Positions 44,663 through 55,176 of a stretch of DNA of 64,000 nt are shown one piece after another. The translations under genes were made by a program, and so were the position numbers. The notes under the pieces were generated by a model. It was not told the origin of the DNA. It saw only the letters and a list, made by a program, of their open reading frames with translations, and did not search any database. The stretch lies in contig JAMWFC010000096.1 in the NCBI GenBank assembly GCA_027475525.1, forward strand, positions 124,001 to 188,000. The letters are read 5' to 3'. Position 1 is the stretch's first letter; every line of letters begins with the position of its first letter. This DNA is from Macrolepiota albuminosa (lineage: Eukaryota > Basidiomycota > Agaricomycetes > Agaricales > Agaricaceae).

Positions 44663-45994
44663 ATTAGACTCTCGCCCTTTCATGTGAAAGGCAGCTCAGG
44701 CTTTCTCCCTGAATTCTGAGCCAGAACCTAATCAGATCTTTTTACTATCTCAATAAAGTATATTCCTAGACCTTTTATCTTGGGGTTCCAGCTTTTGATA
44801 TAAGTCACATGACCCACTCATTCCCTTTTAATTCTACATCTGAACAAAGGGTATTAAAAATACTAATTCAGTTTTAGCTATGCATAAATTCAACTTTCAA
44901 CAAGTTATGCTGCTGGAACCTCCAGGGGTACTCCAGGGCTACCTGCTAATACCAAAATCATGTCATTTGATGCTCTGGCTGCTGAGATATACAGAGAGAT
45001 GTGTTGGAAGTGTAATTGAAGGTAATTTTAAAGTACCCCATCTTTCTCCCCTAAATTGTGAGCCAGGCTTTGCATCATATTTCTTACCTCAACATGTAAC
45101 TAAGGTTTCATTTGACCTCTTCAGAGGTTCCAGCTGTCATCCTGGTCACATGTTGTCTCATTCTCATTTTGTCTTGCATATACATTATTGATATAAGTAT
45201 TTCAGTATATAGCTTATAGCATAGCAATAATGTGTATATATGCTATATATTAATATTGAAACTAGAACTTCTTCACTATATCTCCACATTGGTACTCATA
45301 TTATGCCAGCAGACTCAGTAAATTTCAAAAAAGAAATGTACAATATTTAATAACAATAGTTTTTCTCTTCAATTTATGAAGAAGTGTACAGCATAGCTCA
45401 CAATCAGAGTATAGCTATTGTAAACTTAGAGTTTTAGCTTAGTTTATCTCTTTACAACAACTTGTTTTTATGTAGAGAAATTTTTAAAAGTCATAACTTT
45501 TGATGTGGCACTCACAATCAGAGTGCCGCTTTTTGAATACTGTATTTTGAAATAGAATATTGTGTAAATATTTCACAGTTATATTTCAATATTCTAGCTA
45601 ATGTTAAAACAAATCAAAATAAAGTCTTTATATATATAATTCACAATAAGTTTTAGCAAGTAAAATATAAGTCTCATATAATAGAATTAATCTTTTATAC
45701 AAAACATTTGATGAAGCTAATAGACAACTCTCCAGTCTTTGCTTTGAATCAAGCATGATATAAATATTTACAGCTATTAATTAAAAAAGAAACTCTTGGT
45801 CGATGGAGATGCAGTAGAAATCTAAGATGTACAAAGGTGCTATATATTAAGTGCTATGTGACTGGTTTAGCCCTAGGGCCAGAGGTTCATTCTAATAGTC
45901 TTGTAAGACCTCACTTTCTGCACTGCCGATGTAATTTGGACACAGAGTTCATCTTGGACCTTTATACAAATCAATTTACACAATTGTATTAAAC
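44663..45994. other. repeat-derived AT-rich sequence, no gene
   Basis: 44690-44850 resembles a diverged unit of the 354-bp array. GGCACTCACAATCAGAGTGCC at 45507-45527 forms a 7-bp stem and is followed by sequence shared with 48593 onwards. No open frame has protein-like content. Confidence 0.4.
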
Positions 45995-46330
45995 TCTTAC
46001 ATGCCATTTGAGGCAGTAAGGTCCCAAACCTTGATGCAATGGTCAAGCCTAGTGCTTACAAGCCACACCATTCTATTAGCAACTGAATCACTTATTGCAA
46101 CTACAGTCAAACTTGCAGTGGTCTGTAAATTACAATTATATCAATGAAGGCTTGTAACCAATGCCATGTGCATGACTGATAATCAATCCTTTAAGCCCCA
46201 CTGACCTATCTTAAGATCCCACCAATATATCCTACCATTGTTGAGTCCAACAATGGCATGAAGTGGTTGCCAATTACTGGGAGAGAAGGCAACACTGCAT
46301 ACAAAGGTTGGGTGGTGGACCCTTACTATG
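45995..46330 (-). pseudogene. WD40-repeat protein fragment (Rtc1/WDR24-like)
   Basis: On the minus strand, 46330-46200 encodes VRVHHPTFVCSVAFSPSNWQ and GLNNGRIYWWDLKIGQ. 46135-45995 encodes VSTRLDHCIKVWDLTAS. These are successive beta-propeller blades ending in WD. The wording resembles the SEA-complex protein Rtc1/WDR24, but two blades are not enough for certainty. Frame changes lie between the pieces and there is no start or end, so this is a remnant. Confidence 0.55.
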
Positions 46331-46810
46331 AAACAAACAAGTAGATACATGTTCTTCATCATTTGTCTGGTTTCCTATTGCTCTATGCAGCCTCTTCTCA
46401 GAATGTAGCGAGCATGTACTTCGACTTTAGAAGCTATAAGATTACTGACCAACAAGAAATGTTTACTTTCCTTGAGCATGGAGGCAGCACAATGTCAAAA
46501 AGTTAGGATGGGATAAGGTATGCAGTGACCAAAAAAGAATGTCAGCTATTCTATGTTCTAGAGATGTACGTCATTATATTGTGATTTTTGTTCTGGTGCT
46601 CATGTTACATCAAGGTACACTATCATGCCAGAGATTCTTGGAGTCTGCAAGAACAACGTTGGATTTCTGGTCATAGTCCATGAAGGTGTCAACAATGGGC
46701 CTGTCTTACAGGATGAGTAGTACGTAGTGGTCAACGTATCCATTATATATTTATTCTACAAACTTGCAAGCGTTAAAGCACATGACTTACCGGTGCACCG
46801 ACACTTCATG

Positions 46811-46938
46811 TTGATATCTATTGAGATAAGATTAGATCTTACAACCTCGCATTCAAATATATATTTATTTATTTTAAGCAAATTAGTTAGCATGGGAAAC
46901 TTGATCACCCTCATAACAATGTGACCGCTGCCCTCCCT
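46811..46938. repeat. dispersed repeat, copy 1
   Basis: GATATCTATTGAGATAAGAT, AAATATATATTTATTTATTTTAA, TTAGCATGGGAA and ACCGCTGCCCTCC occur here in the same order as at 48385-48560, with substitutions. This copy lacks the 49-bp hairpin present in the other. Confidence 0.7.
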
Positions 46939-48167
46939 GCCCAAACAGTATGTGTGCAAACTTTTATTATTACCTTTACTAACGTTTTATATATATTTTT
47001 CCTTACATGTTGTTTCTTGTATAAAGACTGTGCAACCTTCACAATACTACCCTCCACTTTTATGCCCACGGAAGCTTCAACTCTTTCTATGGACCTTAAT
47101 TGATGTCACCTGCGTTACACAACCCCAACGGCCTTGATGTTGCTCCGCTTTCATGGGCTCAGCACTTTGTTCTCAAATTTTCTTGCTATCTATATAGTAC
47201 ACATGAAAACTTTTTTTTCATTACTTTTACTAGAAATCTCATCAACCTCAGTAAACATTGGGCAATCTCTTGTCATCTGTGACCACCCAACAGTCCACCC
47301 ACCTTTTAACAACAGACCCCTGTGTAGTCTGTACACTTGACAAATTTGGATGCATGCTTCCTAGTCAGATCAACGTTTTCTGTTCGGTTCCAGCAGGTAC
47401 GATAATGGCTGTAATTGCCCAACGCAAGCAGACCACACAGGATGAGAACACTGTTGGTTCTGCTGATGATGTGGAGTGAAGTTATAATTTGGTTGTATAT
47501 GGACTCTGGAGGGCACATGGTTCATGACTGTTGTGCGAGATCAAACACTGGTGCTTGGGTCAGCCTGTTTTGTCAGTCTTCTTCATGTATGTGCTTATGA
47601 GGAATGGAAGTGTTTTCAAGGCCCGTTATGTCTTCTTTTTTTTCAGATTTCTTGTGTGATACATAAATATCTTCCCTTGGCCTGTTGCTTGACCTGAAGT
47701 TCTTCCACCCAAGGCCTGACCACCTTCGTACACTTGTGCGCTCTCACTTCTTTTCTGATCTGTCTTGAATGTGTGGAGTGATTTGCGTGATGATAAGTTA
47801 GCTCATGCAAGAACAGTGATTGTGAAGATGACGTGTACTTTGGATGTTTCACTAATATAGTGTATCGTTAGCTACACCATCTGATGAACAAAATACAAGT
47901 GTAAAGCGCGATGCTGTTACAGTCTTGCCTCACCCTCTCTCCTTCCATGCCTTCCATCACATACATTCCCTGTCCAGCGCAAATAGGATCCATGGCGCCT
48001 CTCCCACACCTTACGTGACCTTTTTAACACAGACCTCAAGCCCACACTCCCTGCCTCCACTCCCACATCTGCACATCAAGTCAGCACAGGCACAGATGCT
48101 CCTCAACATGATCTTGCCCTCACCGATGATGCCGTTCCACAGACCCATCATTGTTTTATGCAGTGCC
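46939..48167. other. decayed exon-like pieces, no supported gene
   Basis: Plus-strand pieces near 47400-47480 (MAVIAQRKQTTQDENTVGSA) and 47670-47850 (EVLPPKA, SVLNVWSDLRDDKLAHARTV) look like protein-coding exons with stops. I recognise no family. Confidence 0.3.
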
Positions 48168-48362
48168 AGGTGAATATCCTGTGTTTGTACTGCCTGCAAG
48201 CATGGCATACAAGATGACACCAATGCCCCATATGTCAATTGGTTCAGTGTTGTATGGTTTGTCCTAGTTGAGCTGTAGTGCATAAGAGTATTAGTAAGCA
48301 TGAAAACAGAGGGTAGATCCTACCTCTGGAGCGACATAGGGCAGGCTGTATCTTCAGCCCAT
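48168..48362 (-). pseudogene. Chk1-like protein kinase fragment
   Basis: On the minus strand 48362-48325 reads YSLPYVAPE, followed by a GT..AG intron of about 50 bp, then L, N, a TAG and DKPYNTEPIDIWGIGVILYA with MLAGST (to about 48170), and a GT-like donor. APE, the DIW aspartate and the MLAG motif are the activation-segment end and helix F of a CAMK-type kinase; the TEPIDIW/MLAG wording resembles Chk1, a DNA-damage checkpoint kinase. The in-frame TAG and lack of other subdomains show a pseudogene. The intron is retained, so it came from genomic DNA. Confidence 0.6.
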
Positions 48363-48384
48363 AACTATAGAGACTTTCCAGTTA

Positions 48385-48560
48385 TTTTGATATCTACTTA
48401 GATAAAATTAGATGTTGCAAACTCGATTTCAAATATATATTTATTTATTTTAAAAAATTAATTAGCATGGGAAGGTGATCACTTTTGGTGAGGGCTTTGA
48501 TAGAGCCCTCACCAAAAGTGATCAATATCGCTCACCTCACAACATGACCGCTGCCCTCCT
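48385..48560. repeat. dispersed repeat, copy 2 (with hairpin)
   Basis: It shares GATATCTACTTAGATAAAAT, the ATATATTTATTTATTTTAA run, AATTAGCATGGGAA and ACCGCTGCCCTCC with 46811-46938. Between the last two blocks it carries an extra perfect palindrome at 48476-48524. Confidence 0.7.
48476..48524. repeat. perfect 21-bp stem hairpin, 7-base loop
   Basis: TGATCACTTTTGGTGAGGGC and one more base pair perfectly with the reverse complement ending at 48524, around the loop TTGATAG. A perfect stem of this length in AT-rich decayed DNA is unlikely by chance and suggests a recent foldback insertion or a transposon end. Confidence 0.9.
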
Positions 48561-48949
48561 AATTATTTATCAAGCACAGCCACAAGATAACCGGCACTCA
48601 CAATCAGAGTGTCCTCTTTTGAATACTACATTTCAAAATAGAGTGTTATATTGTATATATATTATTATTGTATCTCAATAGTTTAACTATGTTTTTTCAA
48701 CATTGTCAGTTTGATCTAGTTTGAAATATCAATCAATAATTAAAAGCAACAATTAATATATAATCAATAATAGCGATTCAATGACAGGTATGACATAATT
48801 TGTGCACTTCTATAGAACTTACCCCAAGAATTCTATTCCCCAAGCTTTTGCTCAATTTACTATGACAACGGCTTGCAATATCTATGCAAATCAAATATGT
48901 CAAACTGCATTGTACAGTAAGTTTATCTTCAATGTTATTTATTTTCATT

Positions 48950-49700
48950 TTACCAATACTTTATAGCATTACTTGTCCTATATGCCTGTGTCTTATGACC
49001 GATCCAGAACATTTAGAAAATCATTGGCCCATTCATAACAAAGCATTGGTATTAAGCTTTACTGTTTTAGGTCAAAAGTTTCTTGTATTCTTGTATTCTT
49101 GTCATCTTTTATTCATTTTTTATAGGATGTGTGTTTAACATTCAGTGTAATGGATATGCATTTTTCTGTCCTGTCACAGACTGCGCATACAAATGCAAAT
49201 CTCTGGAGTTTTTTCATCATCTGGTTGATAGTCATGATCTCAAAAATGTGAGTTTCAATTTTTAGTATATAACAATGAATTTTCTATATTGTCATTTAGT
49301 TACTTGCTGTACCGACATCTGAACCAGCCTCAACACCTATTGAGTCTCAAAAGCGCAAGTTTTCTGAAGATCACTATCCAAACTCATTATCATTAAAACA
49401 TTTTCATGTTAATCTGTCTTCATCCAACTCTTCGATTGCATCCAATTCTTTTTCTTCACCACTTGCGCAAAGGTCCACAAGAAACTCGCTTTCATATTCC
49501 TCGCCTCATCAAATTGTTCCACTTTCTCTTTCTATGCAATCCAGGTCTACAACAACACTTCCAACTGTTTCTTTCGATCGAATTCTTCATACCGACCATC
49601 ATTCAGACAAATCATTTGCCGCATACCTGTCTCCATTAGTATTGATAATGAAGGACATGTGTGTCGGACATGCTAGCTGCATACATCGCTGGAACACCTG
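48950..49700 (+). pseudogene. C2H2 zinc-finger protein, partial or decayed
   Basis: Near 48978-49040 TCPICLCLMTDPEHLENHWP with a following IH gives a C-X2-C-X12-H-X3-H finger. After a T-rich intron-like stretch, 49127-49250 gives FFCPVTDCAYKCKSLEFFHH then LVDSH, a second finger. A clear GTGAGT..TTTAG intron (about 49249-49300) leads to a Ser-rich tail (SQKRKFSEDHYPNS, SSSNSSIASNSFSSP) open to about 49.99 kb, where the frame enters a minisatellite. No start codon is clear. It resembles zinc-finger N-termini associated with fungal helicase or transposon genes, but no helicase is present, so I leave the function open. Confidence 0.45.
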
Positions 49701-49716
49701 TCATAGTGACAACGGG

Positions 49717-50640
49717 CATGACAACAGGGCCTTAAGGTCAGGGCAAGGGCCCCAAAGCAGCCTCTTCTGCTTGAGGTTGCCGGTTTTGACCAGCAACTTA
49801 GAAAATCCGATTGGATTTTCTAAGTTTGCTACCAGGCCCAGTAACAGACTCTCAAGATCAAGGCTGAGGCTCAAAAGCAGCCACTTCTGCTCAATGTTGC
49901 TAGTTTTGACCAGCAACTCAGAAAATCCAATTGGATTTTCTAAGTCTTCCACCAAGTCCAGCAACAGCCAGCAACAGAGCCATGCAGGGCCTTGAGGTCA
50001 ATGCAAAGGCCCAAAAGCAGCCTCTTTTGCTTGAGGTCACCTTTCTCAGCTGTCAGGGGACTCCTCATTCCTTTCTTCTTTCACTCTCCTTTCATTCACT
50101 TCCTTATTTCTTCTATCATTCTCTCATTTTGCTGTTACTACTTTCTTGATACTATCTGTTAGTACTATTCTCAACCTTTGAGGTGCTCTAGTTCTTTAGC
50201 TATCACTCAGACAAGTGTGGGCCCTTGAGCACCACTCCAGACTGCTTAGATAAGCTCAAATTTGCCTTTCTGACTTCTAAAGTCCGGAGTTTTCCTCCTT
50301 TGTTTGCACAGTTGTTTGATTAGTCAATTTTCGAGTTTTTAAGGTTTTGTTGTACTATACAGTTGTTTCCCATGCTTCAGAGGCCCCAGAAGTGTCCAAC
50401 CTGGCATAGGGAATCCCTAGACTTGTTCCTTTTGGATTTCCCTCTGTCAGGTGAGTAGCTACCTTGATATTGTCAGTATATATTCTAATACACTTTGGAT
50501 CTCCCTCTGCCAGCTGTGTGACTGAGCCACCAGCCTCTAGAGGTTGCTTTTACATCAGCCAGCAACTTAGAAAATCCAATCGGATTTTCTAAGTCTGTCA
50601 CCACGCCAGCAACAGGCCTTTGAGGTTAAGTGAAACAAAG
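49717..50640. repeat. 120-bp minisatellite with palindromic core, about 3 units
   Basis: The palindrome CTTAGAAAATCC-NNNN-GGATTTTCTAAG occurs at 49797-49824 and 50566-50593, with a near-identical copy (one base changed) at 49917-49944. It is surrounded by GGCCTTGAGGTCAATGCAAA and AAAGCAGCCTCTTTTGCTTG-like sequence in every unit. The first two cores are 120 bp apart. The third is 140 bp further on once the inserted solo LTR and one target copy are removed. Confidence 0.9.
50051..50554 (+). repeat. solo LTR inside the minisatellite (504 bp)
   Basis: It runs TGTCAGGGGACTCC to GTTGCTTTTACA, with TCAGC on both sides (50046-50050 and 50555-50559). The exact 5-bp duplication and the single LTR show LTR-LTR recombination after insertion. 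Same family as 9776-10275 and 21968-22463. Confidence 0.93.
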
Positions 50641-50649
50641 TCAAGTATA

Positions 50650-50811
50650 TGGTTAGCCTTACGGTCACACCAACAGAACCAGATCGATATTCGATTCTAG
50701 TACTACGAGTATGACAGTAAAATTGGCTGCCTTATGTAAGGCAGCCAGCATGTATTTAAAGTAATATTAAATAATTAATGTAATTATTTAATTGTTCTAA
50801 ACTATGTTACA
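50650..50811 (-). repeat. 3' LTR of element G (about 162 bp)
   Basis: On the minus strand it begins TGTAACATAGTTTAG right after GGGGGGCA. It contains GGCTGCCTTA-CA-TAAGGCAGCC and ends near GGCTAACCA. The start is firm; the end is inferred from TG..CA rules. Element B's LTR also begins TGTAACA. Confidence 0.65.
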
Positions 50812-50841
50812 TGCCCCCCTTTGAGACTGGTAATCAGTCTC
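50812..50841 (-). promoter_or_regulatory. polypurine tract plus stem-loop of element G
   Basis: On the minus strand GAGACTG-ATTAC-CAGTCTC (50841-50823) forms a perfect 7-bp stem directly before AAAGGGGGGCA and the LTR start. Element B has the same layout with compensating differences. Confidence 0.65.
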
Positions 50842-51000
50842 AATGTAGGAGGGACAATCAGTCCGATTCAATATGTAAGTCAATGTGGAGGCACTCTGGT
50901 CCTCCACGGCTCAAAAAATGTCCTAGTCATCTGTCAAAAAATACAACGCCGACGTTAACCGACAGTATGAATTGAAAAGGAGATGAGCCGCCTACGAGAA

Positions 51001-53499
51001 TTACGCAGACGGCGGACGCGACAACTCGCGAGCCGTATCAATCCTCATCTCAGTGTCGACGTTAACCGAGGATGATGAGGCGACGGGACCCGACGATGTT
51101 GAGGCTGTAGGAGCCTGCACTGACGCGGAATGGTGTGATGGAGAAGGAGGATATGGCCCGTGTCGAGAACGGCGTTGCCATAGATCTCGACGGTTGGGGT
51201 TCATCCCCACAGGATAATAGAGGCCAGTTTCAAGGTACTCATGACCTTGAGAAAATTCGCGAGCGAGCAATGCGTGAAGACGAATCATATCGTCATCTGT
51301 TGGCAGTCGCCAGTCGTCCCACCGCGCGATGGCCGGGGGCTCCCCATAGATGTCAAGTCGACGATGACGTTCATCGTCGACATCGCGGAACTGCTCAATG
51401 GAAGCAGTGGCTGCAAGAAATTGGTTCTCGAGATAGACCACGCCGAAGGTATAGGCGTGATCTACCCACTCCACTGGTACACGGTTGGCTATCATAGCCC
51501 GCAGCACGTCAGCATCGGTTATGTTGACGGCGTTAGCCGCGTCGAAATATGGGGCCCGGAACTGGACATCAGTCCAGCTCATTGGTACGAATGGGGTGCT
51601 CGGATTGGCAGCGTCGTAATCCGCGACCGCCTCTCGATACAGTCCAGGACGCGCGATAATCAAGGCCAACAGCCTTGCAAAGCGTCCTCGCGCTCTTCCC
51701 GAGGGAGAAAGTCCACGAGTGAGGGCGTGGCCCAAAAGAGTACGCCAGTGGATACGATACGCTCGATCCACTGCAATGCCGTACACGGAATTCATCATTC
51801 CTGGTCGACAGAAGTAAAGTACGTTCTGCGCCAGCTTTTCCAAATCGAAGGTGAAACGTACACCTTCGGAATCAAACCCAGTGAGGGTGAAAAACGGTCT
51901 CCCGGCTCGGTCCTTCCATCGCAGGTACCCGTCGGGGGTCGGCATGACCACAATGTTCATATGGCGCGACGAAAGATCCAGAGGGGGCGAAATGTGCTCG
52001 TACTCTGGTGTACACACCAGAGCCATCGTCCTATCCCTCATTGTCGTATAGTAATTGATACTGATGCGCTGAAACTCGCGCAACAGGTAATAAGCTTCAG
52101 TGTGCATCGACACTGACTTGAACTTGTTCTGCGAAAGCTCATAGAGCTTTCGCAACTGCTGGGGATTCATTGGGAATCCCCTCGGTACCACCCGGTCCAG
52201 CTCCTTCGAGGTATGGTAATACCTCTCTCCCGTCTCTTCCTCGTGCGTCTTCGCGGCCAAGGCTTCATCACTCACGAATACTGTATTCGTGAGTCGGGAA
52301 TAATAAAAGTGGCGGTCGAGCGCCCCGCCATAGAACCAATTGGACCGCTCCACCAAGGTCCCGCTGATGAACACACCGAGGCCATCAGGAATACGGCCTG
52401 TGGCCTGCTCCTCCCGGTCCTTGTTGGCCTTCGTCTGCCGGGCGGCCTCATGCTTCAGCCTGGCCTCTCTCTTGCGTTTCTTGTCTAAACGCACTCGGCG
52501 TTTAGCAGGGGTCTCGTCTTCTGAGGGGGTCTCGTATGATGACTCCCCGTAATCACTCCCATCGCTCGGTTCCTCCAGACCGAGCGCCGCTAACGACAGG
52601 AGTCGCCCTTCGACTTCGGCGTCCGTTCTCGTGTCCTTGATGGGAACCGTGGACGCATACGCTTGCAGTGGTGCCTCAAATTGCACCACTGCTCCGAACC
52701 GCATTACTAATCTATCTGCTCCTCGCGGGACATCCGCTCCAAACTCCACTTCCGACAGGACCACCTCATCCTGCAGCTTCGTCCCGAACTGCTGGGAGGG
52801 CGCATGTGTTGGCGAGGGTAATCCTCGTAAACGTGTGTCATCCTCCACAAGCTCGTTCTGTGGCTCGAACGGAAGCGGAGTGAGTTCTCCAGACTCCCGA
52901 GCTTCTACCTCCGGGCCTGCATCCCGCGCTCTGAGGCGTTTTGCCTCAGGTTGCTCTCCCGACGACGACGGACGCTTCTTCATAGCGTTCGTGAATGTTT
53001 TGATCGTATTGTCGTTACGCTGCTGCAGCATAACGATCTCATCGAGTAGGCCCGTAATCACCACCTGAGCCACCGGATCCACCAAAAACGCGGATTCCGG
53101 TGGCACTCGCTGGCCGGCAGTTATGAGGCGTCTCCAGACTGCCTCTGCCTGAGGGTCCAACACCTCCGACGGTGTTCCGCTCTCTTTCCCTTTTCCTTTC
53201 TCTGCGTACGATAAGCGCCGCGGAGAGGGTGCACGACGGGGTGACGGAGAGGCCCGTCGAGGCGGTGTTCGAGGTCGGGGTTGACCTCAAGTTTGCGTCC
53301 TCGCTCTCGTCTCATCCCGTCTGCGCCCAACCATCTCCCGAGGCCCGCCTCCTCGTGCCCCGGTACTCCTCGGAGGCGATCGCCTCCGATCTCTTCTAAA
53401 CGTTTCTCGCGGGGGCGGCGTCCTCTCTCGCTGTCGTCGAGGTTGCACTACCTCGCTCTTCACTTGCTGTTGACGCCCCGCGTCATCGTCCACATCCAT
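51001..53499 (-). pseudogene. gag-like protein of element G, one in-frame stop
   Basis: From ATG 53499 (MDVDDDAGRQQQ) one frame runs to the stop at 51001, about 832 residues, interrupted only by a TGA at 53289-53287 (residue 71). A single C-to-T change of CGA would explain this stop. The N-terminus is Arg/Pro/Ser-rich and basic. A helical segment (VVITGLLDEIVMLQQRNDNT, about residue 145) and acidic linkers follow, then a strongly basic stretch (RRVRLDKKRKREARLK) and a folded C-terminal half with many Tyr, Arg and Phe residues (DRHFYYSRLTNTVF, VDHAYTFGVVYLENQF) and a Ser/Pro tail. No zinc knuckle, DSG protease, YxDD or DDE motif is present. The position between LTR and leader suggests a capsid-like or RNA-binding role, which is inferred. 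The family is unknown to me. Confidence 0.75.
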
Positions 53500-53571
53500 G
53501 GGTGCTACCTGTGGCGCAGTTAGTGCTTTCTCATCCGAAAGGAGTGTACTTGCACTCTGGGTCTGCGTCTG

Positions 53572-53671
53572 NNNNNNNNNNNNNNNNNNNNNNNNNNNNN
53601 NNNNNNNNNNNNNNNNNNNNNNNNNNNNNNNNNNNNNNNNNNNNNNNNNNNNNNNNNNNNNNNNNNNNNNN
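53572..53671. other. assembly gap (100 N)
   Basis: Exactly 100 undetermined bases, a conventional placeholder, so the real distance is unknown. It lies where the 5' LTR of element G is expected. Confidence 1.
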
Positions 53672-54064
53672 ACCGGACTTCAATGTGTATTTCTCGATAG
53701 GTTGACGCAAAATGCATCACTCAATTTCCATGTAATGCTCTGCTGCTGGGAACAGCGGGAATGCTTTGTATCAAATACATCACGGATTGAACATTCTTCT
53801 AGTTGAACTTGCTTGGTTGGTGCCTTTAAGTTTAGGGCACCTCAAGACTTTGTTGTCTCCATACCAGAAATGGCGTAATTCCTAAACAAATGATCCATTG
53901 TTTGACCTTAGTCTTATAATTACAACAAGTGTATGTTCTGACTTGCAAAAGTCTCCCCGCACGTTCTTGTGCCGGAATATTTTGCACTCCATCTTGGAAC
54001 TCACATTGTTTCACGCTATTCTCACATACACAAGGCGTTTATCACGATTGAACAGCTGCGATAG

Positions 54065-55053
54065 TCACGGATTCCCGTTGATAACACTCAGAGCCCTGAA
54101 GATGCAGCGCAAGGTCACACACATTCGTTCCTGCACGATGGAGACGATAAGCATGTTATCAAGATTGAGGTAAGTAAATGAAAACTGCTGACTGCTCTAT
54201 CTTTAGAATTTCATCAATAAATAACCTAGGTAGACTTGTTGGCCGGGTTTCTGCCAGGATTACTGATCTTCTTGGTGCTCACTTTCTTCGCCCACATTCC
54301 GCAATTTCTGACAAAGTCTTGGTCTGTGGGTAGTTCTCAAGTTGACCGGATCTGCTTTCACGTCGTTCATTAGAGATGAATATACCACTCTTGCAGAAGT
54401 CGACGACCGCATGCATCTTCAGCACTGCCGTTGATCTCCAATACACGTTCGCGCTGATCGATCTTGCTGCGCCCAAAGATGAGAAAAAGCTTGATTTTGA
54501 ACTGGGAGAAGTCGTCAAAGGATCTGTTTGGGAAGTTACAGGTGTTGCAGAATGTGCAAGGAATATAACTCTGGAAGTCTTCGCAGAAGACGACAGCGCA
54601 AGCGTGCAGGTAATACAGGGTTCTCTTTTCACATTCGTTCCCACTGACTCACCAATGATTTAGGCTACCTTATATAAGATGGGGCAACTGGTTCTTGCGC
54701 GGAATGAGAGTGTTCGAGTTGTCACGTATGTCTTGCCCAACAAGCACTATATTCCTGTGGACATGCGCTACATCAGTGTCGAGAACGTCACGCCGTGAGT
54801 ATTCCATTTTTTCTTTGTTCTCTCAAGATCTTTCCCGTTGGACGCTGAATTTGGTAACTGGCATCGTTGTAGACGAACCAACGGATCTTTTCTGAGTGTT
54901 TTGGCTGGACGTGATGGAAGCGTACCCGGGCGACCAATTTACCTCACAGTATGCATTTCCGGTCATCTTATTACTAGTCAATTTTCAAGCGACTGTTTTA
55001 CTTAGATTGACGGTGATGAGGGAGACGCGAGCACGTGCCAGGTGGGGTGGTAA
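54065..55053 (+). CDS. single-pass membrane protein, 5' exons unresolved
   Basis: A spliced reading frame can be followed through six exons: 54065-54169, 54230-54329, 54374-54609, 54664-54794, 54873-54948 and 55006-55053 (TAA). All introns are 44-78 bp with GT..AG ends, and every junction keeps phase. The order is an acidic, His-rich stretch (HTHSFLHDGDDKHVIKIE), a membrane segment (LLAGFLPGLLIFLVLTFF), then a domain of about 200 residues with FELGEVVKGSVWEVTGVAEC and YVLPNKHYIPVDMRYISVEN, ending in DGDEGDASTCQVGW. The smooth joins argue for an active host gene. I recognise no family. The start lies upstream of 54065, possibly near or in the gap; a stop in the same frame just before 54065 supports an intron acceptor there. 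Confidence 0.6.
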
Positions 55054-55176
55054 GGTTTGATAGGAGTTCACACGTGGTAGCTGTTTGTCTGGTTCTGTTT
55101 CGATCGGAGTGAGCTTTTTGTCTGCAGCGTCCGTCCGATTTCCTTTTCTGATCCTAACCACCATGGCGCAGGTTCC

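Larger units (their letters stand above)
50650..53571 (-). mobile_element. gag-only LTR element copy G, 5' end in assembly gap
   Basis: One large minus-strand reading frame (53499-51001) is followed by a stem-loop, a polypurine tract and a 3' LTR (50650-50811). The 5' LTR would lie beyond 53571, where 100 Ns interrupt the sequence. There is no sign of protease, RT, RNase H or integrase, so it would need enzymes from another element. It is GC- and CpG-rich and therefore much younger than copy B. Confidence 0.78.

Noticed and set aside
49717..50640. CRISPR-like spacing of the palindromic repeats
   Set aside because: The organism is eukaryotic, the whole 120-bp unit is repeated including the intervals, and the interruption is a solo LTR with a target duplication.
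53120..53330. Arg-rich minus-strand frame starting inside element G gag
   Set aside because: It is out of frame with the 832-residue reading and has no start context; the basic composition is shared by all frames of this GC-rich stretch.
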